From Alphaproteobacteria bacterium (GTDB taxonomy: Bacteria > Pseudomonadota > Alphaproteobacteria > CACIAM-22H2), in assembly GCA_016793165.1 (NCBI GenBank), contig JAEULA010000016.1:62001-126000 (forward strand): DNA of 64,000 bases, in the 5' to 3' direction. Positions within the stretch are counted from its first letter, which is position 1; each line of letters opens with the position of its first letter. Under the pieces are notes generated by a model that ran no database searches, was not told the origin of the DNA, and saw only the letters and a program-made list of their open reading frames with translations. Shown piece by piece: positions 16,518-24,697 of this stretch. A program made the position numbers and the translations under genes.

Positions 16518-17662
16518 AGTCCGAGCTCCTTCGCGATGATGTCCCGCTGAATCTCGTTCGTGCCCTCGCCGAAGCTGTACAGCCGCGCGTCCCGCCAGTA
16601 GCGCTGCATGTCGCTCTCCGCCGCATAGCCGGCCGAGGCGAGAATCTGCATCCCGTGATCGGTCACGTATTGCAGGCACTCCGTCGCGATCACCTTCGCC
16701 TGCGCGGCCTCGCGCCGGCATTCCGCGCCGGTGGCGATCGCCCAGGCGAGATGCAGAACCGCGAGGCGCGCCTGGTCGACGCGCATCTGCATGTCGGCGA
16801 GCCGATGGCGCAGGACCTGGAAGCTGCCGATCGGCCGGCCGAACTGACGGCGCTCCCTGGCATGCGCCAGCGCGAGGTCGACCGCCGCCTGCGCGCAGCC
16901 CGTGACGGTCGCCGCCATCGAGGCGCGGCTGTAGTGCAGCGTCGACATCAGGTGGCGGAAGCCGCGTCCCTCCGCGCCGACCAGCGCGTCCGCAGGCACG
17001 ACGGCGCCGCCGAAGCCGATGTCCCAGCTCGGCATCGCGTTGTTGCCGACCTTGGCCAGCCGCGTCATCGCGATGCCGGGTGCCGTCGGCGGGACGAGCA
17101 GGACGGACACGCCCTCCGCGCCCGTCGAGCCGGGCGCGGTGCGCACCGCCACGAGCATGTAGTCGGCACCGCCCGCGTCGCTGATCCACGTCTTGCGCCC
17201 GGTGATCCGCCAGCCGCCCTCGCAGCGCTCGGCGCGCGTGCGGATCGCTGCCGCGTCGGTGCCCGCCTCGGGCTCGGTCAGCGCCAGGGCGATCAGCAGC
17301 CGGCCCTGCGCGAGGCGCGGCACCAGCGCCGTGCGCTGCGCCTCGCTGCCGTAGGTCAGCAGCGACATCGCGCCGAATCCGATCACGCGATTGAAGATCG
17401 ACGCCGCCATGTAGGCGTGGCGGCCGAGCGCCAGCTGCACCAGCGCCACGTCCCGCCAGTCGCGGCCGAGGCCGCCGAGGGCTTCCGGGACCGGCAGGCC
17501 GAGCAGCCCCGCCTCGCCCATCTCGGGCAGCAGGTCGTAGGGCGGCACGTGCTCGCGGTCGCGTCGGCGGACCTCCGCCGGCGGCAAGTGCCGCGCGATG
17601 AAGCGGTCGACCGTGTCGAGGAAGCCGCGCTGCTCCTCGCCGAGGGCGAAGTCGATCGCCAT
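16514..17662 (-). CDS. Acyl-CoA dehydrogenase
   Basis: The 382-residue flavoenzyme starts at ATG 17660-17662, overlapping the isochorismatase-like stop. It has the three-domain acyl-CoA dehydrogenase plan: helical N-terminus (LLPEMGEAGLLGLPVPEALGG), FAD-binding beta domain with LALTEPEAGTDAAA and ITGRKTWISDAG, and a C-terminal helical domain ending YSFGEGTNEIQRDIIAKELG. The Glu of EGTNEIQ near residue 368 sits where the catalytic base of short-chain types is found. HARERRQFGRPIGSFQVLRH is the family signature 2. It should introduce a double bond alpha-beta in an acyl-CoA, passing electrons to ETF. The CoA ligase two genes downstream would supply the substrate. Confidence 0.94.
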   Translation of the reverse strand: MAIDFALGEEQRGFLDTVDRFIARHLPPAEVRRRDREHVPPYDLLPEMGEAGLLGLPVPEALGGLGRDWRDVALVQLALGRHAYMAASIFNRVIGFGAMSLLTYGSEAQRTALVPRLAQGRLLIALALTEPEAGTDAAAIRTRAERCEGGWRITGRKTWISDAGGADYMLVAVRTAPGSTGAEGVSVLLVPPTAPGIAMTRLAKVGNNAMPSWDIGFGGAVVPADALVGAEGRGFRHLMSTLHYSRASMAATVTGCAQAAVDLALAHARERRQFGRPIGSFQVLRHRLADMQMRVDQARLAVLHLAWAIATGAECRREAAQAKVIATECLQYVTDHGMQILASAGYAAESDMQRYWRDARLYSFGEGTNEIQRDIIAKELGL

Positions 17663-18282
17663 CAGAACTCGGCGGCGCCGCGGGCGAATGCGGCCGCGAG
17701 CTCGTTGTCGCCGACGACGCGGGCGAAGCCGAACTCCATCGCCTTGAGCGACGCCTCGTGCCGCGCCTGGTCGAAGTCGCCGCAGCACTCCCGCGCCACG
17801 AAGACGCGATAGTCCCGCTGGCCGGCATCGCGGACCGTGGACTCGACGCACATCGACGTCGTGACGCCGCAGACCACGAGCTGCGAGACGCCGCGCGCGC
17901 GCAGCGCCGGCTCGAGCGACGTGCCGACGAAGCCCGAGTAGCGCGTCTTGTCGATGACCGTGTCCTGCGGCGCGATCCGGATGGCATCCATCAGCCCGGT
18001 GTCCGGAGCGTCCGAGCGCATGCCGCCGAGCCGCTTCACGTTCGGCCGGATCTCGTCGATCAGCACGCCGGCATCGGCGTAGTCGGGACGCAGGACGTAG
18101 CGCAGCCAGAAGACCGGCATGCCTGCGGCGCGCGCCCGGTCGGCCAGCGCCACGCCGCGCAGCGCCGCGGCACGGCACGTCGACACGTCGCGGCCCTGGA
18201 CGGCGACGAAGCCGGTGTCCTCGACGAAGCCCTTCTGGAGGTCGACGAGGACGATCGCCGCCTTGCCGGTCTCGAACTTCAT
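17662..18282 (-). CDS. Isochorismatase-like cysteine hydrolase
   Basis: The 206-residue protein is a complete isochorismatase-fold hydrolase: catalytic Asp in IVLVDLQKGF (about residue 14), Lys in VIDKTRYSGF (about 113), and nucleophilic Cys in CGVTTSMCVESTVRDA (about 146). Family members hydrolyse amides such as nicotinamide, N-carbamoylsarcosine, maleamate or biuret, or the vinyl ether of isochorismate. In this operon an amidase role is more likely than siderophore synthesis, since no other isochorismate genes are present. ATG 18280-18282 overlaps the stop of the upstream binding-protein gene, and its own stop overlaps the acyl-CoA dehydrogenase start. Confidence 0.92.
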   Translation of the reverse strand: MKFETGKAAIVLVDLQKGFVEDTGFVAVQGRDVSTCRAAALRGVALADRARAAGMPVFWLRYVLRPDYADAGVLIDEIRPNVKRLGGMRSDAPDTGLMDAIRIAPQDTVIDKTRYSGFVGTSLEPALRARGVSQLVVCGVTTSMCVESTVRDAGQRDYRVFVARECCGDFDQARHEASLKAMEFGFARVVGDNELAAAFARGAAEF

Positions 18283-19292
18283 GACTTCAGCGCGACGTCG
18301 ACATACTCGTTGGTGTAGAGCCGCGACGGATCGCCGGCCGGCACGATGCCGACCTTCGCCATGATCTCGACCGCCTTCGCCCACTCGGCGACGCCGTTGC
18401 GCAGGATGTTCTCGCGCCCGCGGCTGATCCAGCCCTTCATGTCCTCCTTGAGGATCAGCGCCGCGACCTTGCGGTCCTTCATCTCGGCGATCTCGAACTT
18501 CTCCAGCCGCTGCAGCGTGCGCGAGAGGTCGGCGTCGGCGAACATGTCCTCGGCCGACTTCCTCACCGCGCGAAGGAACTTCACGACGGTCTCCGGGCTC
18601 TTCGCCGCCGCCTCGCGCGTGGCGATGTAGCACTGGCCCGGCACCGGCGCGTGGTCGTCGGTGTTCCAGAAGACCGCCTTGGCGCCCTGCTCGCGCAGCG
18701 CGACCACCGGCCCGACGGACGTGATGTAGGCGTCGATGCGCCCGCGCTCGATCAGCGCGAAGCCCGCGGGCGAGTTGCCGGCGAGCTCCTTCTTGACGTC
18801 GTCCTTCGTCAGCCCGGCCTGGACCAGCATGATGTCCAGCAGGTTGTCGGTGGCACCGCCCTGGCTGAGGATGCCGATCGTCTTGCCCTTCATGTCGGCG
18901 GCGCTGCGGATCGGCTTGTCGGCGTGGCTGATGACGAAGAACGGCGAGGCCTGCGCAATCGTACCCACCGAGACGAGCGGCGCGTTCTGGCCGAGCACGG
19001 CCTTGATGTGGTCGACGCCGCCGGTGCGCGAGAGCAGCGCGTTGTTGCCCACGACCTGCTGCACCGCCATCGCCGAGCCGCGCGCCTGCTCGATCGTCAC
19101 GTTGAGGCCCTCGCGCTCGAAGAAGCCGCCCGCCTGGGCGTGGAGCACGTCGGCGAAGGCCATGATGTAGCTGAACGGCGCGACATAGGTCATCGCCGCC
19201 TGGGCGCGCGCGTCGCGAACGCGGATCAGCGTGCAGGCCGCGGCGGCGCCCGTCAGCAGGCCGCGGCGGCCCAGCGTCGTGAGATCGGTCAT
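18279..19292 (-). CDS. Periplasmic substrate-binding protein, NMT1/SsuA/TauA-like
   Basis: The 337-residue exported protein has a twin-arginine-like leader (LGRRGLLTGAAAACTLI, cleavage near DARAQA) and the NMT1-type binding fold: early YIMAFADVLHAQAGGFFEREG, then the DMKGKTIGILSQGGATDNLL hinge block near residue 130. It is the promoter-proximal gene of the long minus-strand operon. No ATPase or permease of the SsuBC type is adjacent; the nearest ones are at 25753-27353 and 40674-42331. It may share one of those or feed another transporter. Ligand unknown; the family takes up taurine, alkanesulfonates, nitrate, thiamin precursors and aromatic acids. Confidence 0.9.
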   Translation of the reverse strand: MTDLTTLGRRGLLTGAAAACTLIRVRDARAQAAMTYVAPFSYIMAFADVLHAQAGGFFEREGLNVTIEQARGSAMAVQQVVGNNALLSRTGGVDHIKAVLGQNAPLVSVGTIAQASPFFVISHADKPIRSAADMKGKTIGILSQGGATDNLLDIMLVQAGLTKDDVKKELAGNSPAGFALIERGRIDAYITSVGPVVALREQGAKAVFWNTDDHAPVPGQCYIATREAAAKSPETVVKFLRAVRKSAEDMFADADLSRTLQRLEKFEIAEMKDRKVAALILKEDMKGWISRGRENILRNGVAEWAKAVEIMAKVGIVPAGDPSRLYTNEYVDVALKS

Positions 19293-19366
19293 GGTCTCCC
19301 TCCCGGATGAGAATTGAGGCTAACCTGCCCAGCCAGAGTATCAAGGACAGAGACAAGAGGTGCGAC

Positions 19367-20194
19367 ATGACGATCAAGCGTGGCTTCGTCGACGTGAGCT
19401 GCGGCCAGGTGCATTACCGCCACGCCGGCGCAGGTCGGGCCCCGCTCGTCATGCTCCACGCCTCGCCGGGCTCGTCGCGCCAGCTCGAGCGGCTCATCGG
19501 CGCCTTCGCGCCGACACGCCCGGTCTATGCGCCGGATACGCTGGGCAACGGCGATTCCTCGCCGCCCCGCCAGGAGAAGCCGACGATCGAGGATCTCGCC
19601 GACGGCGCCGTCGAGGCGATCGCCGCGCTCGGCCTGTCGGAGGTCGATCTCTACGGCACCCATACCGGGGCGAGCATCGCGTCGATGATCGCCCTGAAGC
19701 ATCCCAAGCGTGTGCGTCGGCTCGTGCTGGACGGCGTCGGCCTCTACGCCTCGGCAGACCAGGAGGCGATCCTGGCGAACTACCTTCCCGAGGTGCCGAT
19801 CGACCACCAGGGGCTGCACGTCCTGTGGACCTGGCAGTTCTGCCGCGACACCTATCTGTTCTGGCCGTGGTTCAAGCACGACCGCGCCGGCGTCCGCGAC
19901 ATCGGCCTGCCCTCGACCGAGGCCTTGCACGCGAAGTTCGTCGAGGTGATCAAGGCCTACGGCTCGTTCCGCAACTCCTATCGGGCGGCCTTCCGCTTCG
20001 ACAAGCGCGCGCATCTGCCGAAGCTGAAGCACCCGACGCTGGCGGTCTGCGCCCGCGACGACATGCTGTTTCCCTATCTCGAGGAGCTCGGCCGCCTCAT
20101 CCCCGGTGCGCGCACCCAAGAGATCCCCGGCGTCTCCTCCCCCGAAGCCGCCACCGAGTCCGCCCGTCTGATCGCCGGCTTCCTGGACTCCTGA
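19367..20194 (+). CDS. Alpha/beta-hydrolase fold protein lacking the canonical catalytic triad
   Basis: The 275-residue protein starts at ATG 19367-19369 (AAGAGG a few bases upstream). The fold is clear: VMLHASPGSSRQLERLI as the oxyanion-hole region, PVYAPDTLGNGDSSPP, and the strand-helix elbow DLYGTHTGASIASMIALKHP. The elbow, normally G-x-S-x-G, reads G-T-H-T-G, placing His where the nucleophilic Ser belongs. The end of the protein (EIPGVSSPEAATESARLIAGF) also has no His where the catalytic one is expected, although an Asp survives in CARDDMLFP. The protein may therefore be non-hydrolytic or use another chemistry. It is divergent from the binding-protein operon, sharing a 74-base spacer, and so may belong to the same pathway. 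Confidence 0.85.
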   Translation: MTIKRGFVDVSCGQVHYRHAGAGRAPLVMLHASPGSSRQLERLIGAFAPTRPVYAPDTLGNGDSSPPRQEKPTIEDLADGAVEAIAALGLSEVDLYGTHTGASIASMIALKHPKRVRRLVLDGVGLYASADQEAILANYLPEVPIDHQGLHVLWTWQFCRDTYLFWPWFKHDRAGVRDIGLPSTEALHAKFVEVIKAYGSFRNSYRAAFRFDKRAHLPKLKHPTLAVCARDDMLFPYLEELGRLIPGARTQEIPGVSSPEAATESARLIAGFLDS

Positions 20195-20294
20195 CGATGG
20201 ACCCGGCGGAGCCGAGGATCGATTGAACGGCAGAGAGCGCGGAGATCGCGGAGATCTCGCTCTCGCCGCGCGCGAAGCGTGCATTTCGCCCTAG

Positions 20295-21617
20295 CAGGTT
20301 GCGGAAGAACTCTGGCGTTCGGCGGTTGGCAGTGGCGGATGGGGTCGGGGAATGATGGCTGCGTCTGCATTTTGATGCGGTGCGTATGTTCGATCGCTCC
20401 GGCTGACCGTGGCTATGGCGGCGCGTTGCACGATCGGGCTCAGGTCGAGGCGGTGACCAGCCTGGGCAGGCGGATCAGGTTGTATGCGCTCACTGCGAGG
20501 GTGAACATCCAACCGACCCGCGCGGTGCCGCGATGGCGCGTCTTGCGCAAGCCGGCGGTGGTCTTGATCCAGCCGAAGGTCTCCTCGATGCGTTTGCGCA
20601 CGCGCTGGCTCGCGGCGTAGCCCACGTGGCGCGTCGTGCGGCGGTCGATCAACGTGCTGCGCGGCGTACCTGTCTTGCTGAGGTGGCCGTCGATGACGAT
20701 GTGCGGCGTCACGCGGTGCGCACGCAGCGCCTCCACGAAGCCGGCGACGTCGAAGGCCTTGTCGGCGCCCAGGGTCCGCCGGCGTGTGCGTGGTCTCGCG
20801 TCGAGCATCGCCAGCGCCGCCTCGCGCTCGGCCGTGCCGCTCGCCCGCGCCAGCGCCGCATCGACGGCCAGGCCGCTGCGGTTCTCCATCAGCACGTGCC
20901 CCATGTAGGCCAGGCGCGACGACTGCCCGTCGCCCTTGCGGTAGAGCCGGGCGTCGGGATCCGTCGTCGAGGCGTGCGTCTCGTTCGAGCGCTTCTCGCC
21001 GTGGAAGCTGCGCTCGCCATTGCGCCCAGGTCCCGGCGGCTCGCCGGAGCCGTCCTTGGGTCGGAAGCTCTTCATCGATGCCCGGGCGTCGATCAGCGTC
21101 CCGTCGACCGAGAAGTGCTCGTCCGAGAGCAGCGTCTTGACCCGCGGCTGGCTGAGCACCGCCGCCATGAACTTCGCCGCCACGTCGCCCGCCAGAAGCC
21201 GCTCGCGGTTCTTCGTGAACACCGTCACTTCCCAGACCGGCGCATCCATCGACAGCCCCACGAACCATCGGAACAGCAGGTTGTAGTCGAGCTGCTCCAT
21301 CAACTGGCGCTCCGAGCGCACCGAGTAGAACGCCTGCAGCAGCAGGGCGCGCAGCAGCTTCTCGGGTGCGATCGACGGCCGGCACACCTTTGCGTAAAGA
21401 CCCTCGAACGCCGGCGACAGGACCCCCAGCGCCTCGTCCACGATCGCCCGGATCGCCCGCAGCGGATGACCCGCCGGCACCCGCGCCTCGCAGCTCACGT
21501 ACGAGAACAACCCTTCGCTGCGATCATCAGAACCACGCATCCCAACCTCCGCCGATCCTATCGACGGCGCAGCGAATCACGCCCCAGCACTCGACGCGAT
21601 GGTTCTTCCGCAGCCTG
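20295..21617 (-). mobile_element. IS5-type insertion sequence, 1323 bp, intact
   Basis: Terminal inverted repeats CAGGTTGCGGAAGAAC (20295-20310) and its complement at 21602-21617 agree at 15 of 16 bases. The element is flanked by CTAG on both sides (20291-20294 and 21618-21621), the expected 4-base target duplication for IS5-group elements that prefer YTAR/CTAG. It carries one full-length transposase gene and sits exactly at the dyad centre of the palindromic repeat. Near-perfect ends and an intact gene suggest a recent insertion. Confidence 0.88.
20440..21540 (-). CDS. IS5-family DDE transposase
   Basis: The 366-residue transposase has the N-terminal DUF772 region (PSIAPEKLLRALLLQAFYSV and LMEQLDYNLLFRWFVGL, about residues 55-95) and a DDE_Tnp_1 catalytic domain. 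Candidate catalytic residues are Asp in HFSVDGTLIDA (about 145), Asp in LGADKAFDVAGF (about 265) and Glu in RVRKRIEETFGWIKTTAG (about 330), with the downstream basic region typical of IS5. It is complete and unbroken, so the element may still be active. The start is the first ATG, 77 bases inside the right inverted repeat. Assignment to IS5 rather than IS1182 is based on length and CTAG duplication. Confidence 0.92.
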   Translation of the reverse strand: MRGSDDRSEGLFSYVSCEARVPAGHPLRAIRAIVDEALGVLSPAFEGLYAKVCRPSIAPEKLLRALLLQAFYSVRSERQLMEQLDYNLLFRWFVGLSMDAPVWEVTVFTKNRERLLAGDVAAKFMAAVLSQPRVKTLLSDEHFSVDGTLIDARASMKSFRPKDGSGEPPGPGRNGERSFHGEKRSNETHASTTDPDARLYRKGDGQSSRLAYMGHVLMENRSGLAVDAALARASGTAEREAALAMLDARPRTRRRTLGADKAFDVAGFVEALRAHRVTPHIVIDGHLSKTGTPRSTLIDRRTTRHVGYAASQRVRKRIEETFGWIKTTAGLRKTRHRGTARVGWMFTLAVSAYNLIRLPRLVTAST

Positions 21618-21700
21618 CTAGGCGTGATTGCGCCGCGCTATCGCGTAGCGTGGCATCTCTGCGATCTCCGCGCTCTCTGCGGTTCAATCAATCTTCGCCT

Positions 21701-22321
21701 TCAGCCGGCGCCTCGGTCCGCACCCGAGGCGCCACCATTGTCGACATCGACCCGGGCGCCGAGGCGGCGCTCGAGGTCGACGAAGTTGAGGTCGTCGGGG
21801 CCGGCGCGGTCGCGCACGAGGATGATGAAGTCGGCGCCCGGCTCGATCGGGAACGGCGTCCAGTGCCAGGTGCCGGGATGGATGTTCACGCCGACGCTGC
21901 CGTCGAGCAGGAAGGCGCGCGACTTCGCGAGATCCGGCAGCGCGTCGGGATCGGCATTGTCCGAGCGCGGCGCCACGACGAACACCGCGCGCTTGCCGCC
22001 GATCGGGATGAAGGTCTGGGTGCCGAGCACGTGGCGCTCGAACCAGGAGACGCGCATCGGCCGCTCTTTCGGCCGCAGATAGCCGAAACGCATCGGGTCC
22101 CGCGAGATCTCCGCGACCGGCGTCCAGTAGTCGAGCGCGTCGAAGTCGGGATAGCGCTCGGCGCGCACCGGGTCCTTCGTGCGCACGAAGCCCTTGTCGA
22201 TCAGCGTCTGGTTGGTGATCGGCGGCGTCGGCCGCGGCGCCAGCACGTCGCCGAACGGCGCGAAGGACTCGACGGTGACCGGCTCGGGCCGGACCGTCAC
22301 GATCTTCAGCACCGCGCTCAC
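21701..22321 (-). CDS. Ureidoglycolate lyase (AllA)-like protein
   Basis: The 206-residue protein starts at GTG 22319-22321, which overlaps the stop of the amidohydrolase gene (GTGA). It shows the AllA cupin-like pattern: VESFAPFGDVLAPRP at the N-terminus, ERHVLGTQTFIPIGGKRAVF (the TQ-FIP strand, about residue 95) and VNIHPGTWHWTPFPIEPGADF (about 150). AllA splits ureidoglycolate to glyoxylate and urea; paralogues outside purine pathways are common and uncharacterised. No allantoinase, allantoate or urease gene is nearby, so a different ureide or keto-acid substrate is possible. It forms a two-gene operon with the amidohydrolase, divergent from the flavoprotein/transporter operon. The C-terminal tail (GGASGADRGAG) is disordered-looking. 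Confidence 0.82.
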   Translation of the reverse strand: MSAVLKIVTVRPEPVTVESFAPFGDVLAPRPTPPITNQTLIDKGFVRTKDPVRAERYPDFDALDYWTPVAEISRDPMRFGYLRPKERPMRVSWFERHVLGTQTFIPIGGKRAVFVVAPRSDNADPDALPDLAKSRAFLLDGSVGVNIHPGTWHWTPFPIEPGADFIILVRDRAGPDDLNFVDLERRLGARVDVDNGGASGADRGAG

Positions 22322-23145
22322 GTCGGGATCCCCAGCAGGCGCGCGGCGTTGAGCCCCATGACCTTGGGCCGCACCTCCGGCTTGAACGGCAGCCCGGCGT
22401 AGCGCTCGACCATGGTGTCGAAGGTGAAGAACGGGAAGGCGCTCGCGAACAGCGCCTTGTCGTGCACGAGCTCGTTGGCGCCCTGCACGTACTCGTCTGC
22501 CCAGGGCCGCAGCTCCATGCCGGACCACTCGAAATAGACGTTCCGGTGGCGATAGGCGGTCACGATCATCTCGCGGACGTAGGGGTAGCCGCCGTGGCTG
22601 ACCACGAGCTTCAGCTCGGGGAACTCCGTCGCGACGCGATCGATGTGGCGCGGCGCCGCGTCGTCGACGACGACGCCCGGCATGCGGAACGCCCAGCCGG
22701 CGGTGAGGACGACCGGAATGTCGAGCTCGACGCATTTCGCGTAGATCGGGTAGAAGCGCCGGTCGTCCGCGGGGATCTTGTGCATGTACGGGTCCATCGA
22801 GACGCCGCGCAGCCCGAGATCGCGATGGCAGCGGACGACCTCGCGCACGGCGTCCATCCCCTTGTGCGGATCGACGCCGCAGAATCCGATCAGCCGGCCC
22901 CGCCCCTCGCGCACGATCCTGGCGATCACCTCGTTGTCCATCTTCCATTGGAAGGTGGTCTCGATGTCGCGGCCCTCGACCACGGCGTAGTCGATGCCGT
23001 TGCGCTGCATGTCGTCGACCATGTCGCCGGTGGTCCGTCGCGTGATGTCGTAGCCGCGGCCTTGCACGAAGGCGTTGAAGATCGGGTTCTGCGTGATCGA
23101 AGCGAACTCCTCGATCTCCGGCCGCGCTCTAAAGTCGATGATCAT
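22318..23145 (-). CDS. Amidohydrolase family 2 protein
   Basis: The 275-residue TIM-barrel hydrolase begins MIIDFRARPEIEEFA. The usual first-strand HxH is R-x-R, as in some COG2159 subfamilies, so metal binding must be altered. Other family blocks are present: GFCGVDPHKGMDAVREVVR, DIPVVLTAGWAFR, LVVSHGGYPYVREMIVTAYR with the conserved His, and a barrel-end segment ALFASAFPFFTFDTMVERY where a catalytic Asp (GTDFP in the paralogue) is replaced by SAFP. Two canonical ligand positions are therefore missing. It is related in sequence layout to the amidohydrolase at 15657-16517 (shared FYPxYAKCVELDIPV segment). The neighbouring AllA-like and flavoprotein genes suggest catabolism of a cyclic amide or ureide, by inference only. 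Confidence 0.82.
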   Translation of the reverse strand: MIIDFRARPEIEEFASITQNPIFNAFVQGRGYDITRRTTGDMVDDMQRNGIDYAVVEGRDIETTFQWKMDNEVIARIVREGRGRLIGFCGVDPHKGMDAVREVVRCHRDLGLRGVSMDPYMHKIPADDRRFYPIYAKCVELDIPVVLTAGWAFRMPGVVVDDAAPRHIDRVATEFPELKLVVSHGGYPYVREMIVTAYRHRNVYFEWSGMELRPWADEYVQGANELVHDKALFASAFPFFTFDTMVERYAGLPFKPEVRPKVMGLNAARLLGIPT

Positions 23146-23261
23146 TCCCGCCCCCTTGTCGCCGAGACCCGGCTCAGAGCATTCGCCCTGACGCCGGTTG
23201 TCTGCTTAAACTCTCCGCCCGGCGCCGGGCTGACAAGCGTCGCGTGGAGGGATCGAGGACG

Positions 23262-24680
23262 GTGGTGGGGAGAGACAGCTACGACGTCATCGTCGTCGGC
23301 GCGGGCACCGCGGGATTGCCGGCCGCCATCTTCGCCGCCGCACGCGGAATGCGCGTGCTGCTGCTGGAGAAGCTCGACCGCATCGGCGGCACGCTGCATC
23401 TCGCCACCGGCCAGATGAGCGCCGCCGGCACCAGCCTGCAGCGCGAGCGCGGTATCCAGGACACGCCGGACCTGCATTTCGCCGACGTGATGCGGATCTC
23501 GCACGGGACGGCCAACGCCGAGCTCGTCCGCCTCGCCGTCGACATCGCCGCCGAGACCATCGAGTGGCTGCGCGCGAACGGCTTCGACTTCCATCCCGAC
23601 TGCCCGGCCGTCGTGTTCAACCACGAGGCCTACTCGGTGCCGCGCACCTACTGGGGCACCAACAAGGCGCTGTCGATCCTCGCGGTCCTCGAGCGCCTGG
23701 TCAGGCCGCATCTCGAGTCCGGCGCGATCACGCTGCGGACCGGCACGACGGTGTCGCGGCTGCTGATGGACGGCGCGACGCGGGTCGCGGGCGTGGTCGC
23801 CCGCGGCGCCGTCGGCACCGAGAGCGAGCTGCGCGCGCGCCAGGTCGTGCTCACGGCGGGCGGCTATGGCGGCAACCCGGCGATGTTCCAGCGCTACGAG
23901 CGGCTGCCCCTCTACGGGCCGCTGCCGCAGCCGGCGAGCGGCGAGGTGATCGAGGCCGCCGTGGCGATGGGCGCGGGCTTCCGCAACGCACGCAATTTCC
24001 TGCCGAGCTTCGGCGGCATCGAGGACGAGCCCGGCAGCCACCGCATCGTGTGGACCGACAGGCCGGTGCTGCAGCCGCAATGGCGCAAGCCCTGGGAGAT
24101 CTACGTCAACCGCGCGGGACAGCGGTTCGTCGCAGAGGACAACGAGAGCAACGACGTGCGCGAGCGGGCCCTGCTCGGCCAGCCGGACATGCTGTTCTGG
24201 GTGGTCTACGACGCGCGCATCGAGCGCGCCGCACCGCCGATCCTGCCGACCTTCGATGCCGAGCGGCTCGCCGGGCGCTTCGCCGGCCACCCGAGCTTCA
24301 CGCGCGCCGGCACGCTCGACGAGCTCGCGCGCAAGGCCGGCATCGAACCGGCCGGGCTCGCGGCAAGCGTCGCCGCCTACAACCGGTCGGTGGCCGACGG
24401 CGACGACCCGCTCGGCCGCAAGCACATGCCACTGCCGATCCTCGAGCCGCCGTTCATCGCGCTGCGCAACCACGGCGTCGCGGTAAAGAGCGCCGGCGGC
24501 GTCGACGTCGACCGGCGCCTGCGGGTGCGGCTCACCGACGGGCGCGTGGTCGAGAACCTCTTCGCCGGCGGCGAGACGATCGGCGGCGGCCTGCTCTCGG
24601 GCAACGCCTTCGTCGGCGGCATGAGCCTGACGCCCTGGCTCGGCTTCGGCCGGCTGATCGGCCGGGATTTCATCCAGTGA
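23262..24680 (+). CDS. FAD-dependent oxidoreductase, fumarate reductase/ketosteroid dehydrogenase-like
   Basis: The 472-residue flavoprotein carries the Rossmann motif VIVVGAGTAGLPAAIFAA, the acidic end VLLLEKLDRIGGT, the conserved LATGQMSAAGTS stretch and the C-terminal FAD block NLFAGGETIGGGLLSGNAF. It belongs to the same FAD_binding_2 group as the product of 3142-4536. The start is ambiguous among GTG 23244, 23262 and 23265; GGAGG at 23246-23250 and GAGGA at 23255-23259 favour 23262 or 23265. No signal peptide, so cytosolic, unlike respiratory fumarate reductases with leaders. It heads an operon with a binding protein (17 bases on), ATPase and permease, and is divergent from the amidohydrolase/AllA pair, suggesting an oxidation or reduction step on the imported compound. 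Confidence 0.88.
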   Translation: MVGRDSYDVIVVGAGTAGLPAAIFAAARGMRVLLLEKLDRIGGTLHLATGQMSAAGTSLQRERGIQDTPDLHFADVMRISHGTANAELVRLAVDIAAETIEWLRANGFDFHPDCPAVVFNHEAYSVPRTYWGTNKALSILAVLERLVRPHLESGAITLRTGTTVSRLLMDGATRVAGVVARGAVGTESELRARQVVLTAGGYGGNPAMFQRYERLPLYGPLPQPASGEVIEAAVAMGAGFRNARNFLPSFGGIEDEPGSHRIVWTDRPVLQPQWRKPWEIYVNRAGQRFVAEDNESNDVRERALLGQPDMLFWVVYDARIERAAPPILPTFDAERLAGRFAGHPSFTRAGTLDELARKAGIEPAGLAASVAAYNRSVADGDDPLGRKHMPLPILEPPFIALRNHGVAVKSAGGVDVDRRLRVRLTDGRVVENLFAGGETIGGGLLSGNAFVGGMSLTPWLGFGRLIGRDFIQ

Positions 24681-24697
24681 ACGAGAAGGAATCGGAC

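Larger units (their letters stand above)
20221..21689. repeat. Large palindromic repeat, copy 1, split at its apex by an insertion sequence
   Basis: The left arm 20221-20294 and right arm 21618-21689 flank the IS. Read inward, the outer 35 bases of the arms (starting GATTGAAC) are complementary with two mismatches; the inner parts hold a GCGCGCGAAGCG element on the left and a GCGCTATCGCGTAGCG hairpin on the right. Removing the IS and one CTAG restores a roughly 142-base imperfect palindrome centred on GCCCTAGGCG. A second copy lies at 47988-48142. Such intergenic palindromes form large RNA or DNA hairpins and are typical of dispersed REP/MITE-like families. Confidence 0.8.

Noticed and set aside
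17662..18282. Siderophore (isochorismate) pathway
   Set aside because: The isochorismatase-like gene has no entB/entC-type neighbours; surrounding genes are for catabolism.
20221..21689. Composite transposon bounded by the two palindromic arms
   Set aside because: The arms are halves of one palindrome interrupted by the IS, shown by the CTAG duplication and the intact uninterrupted second copy.
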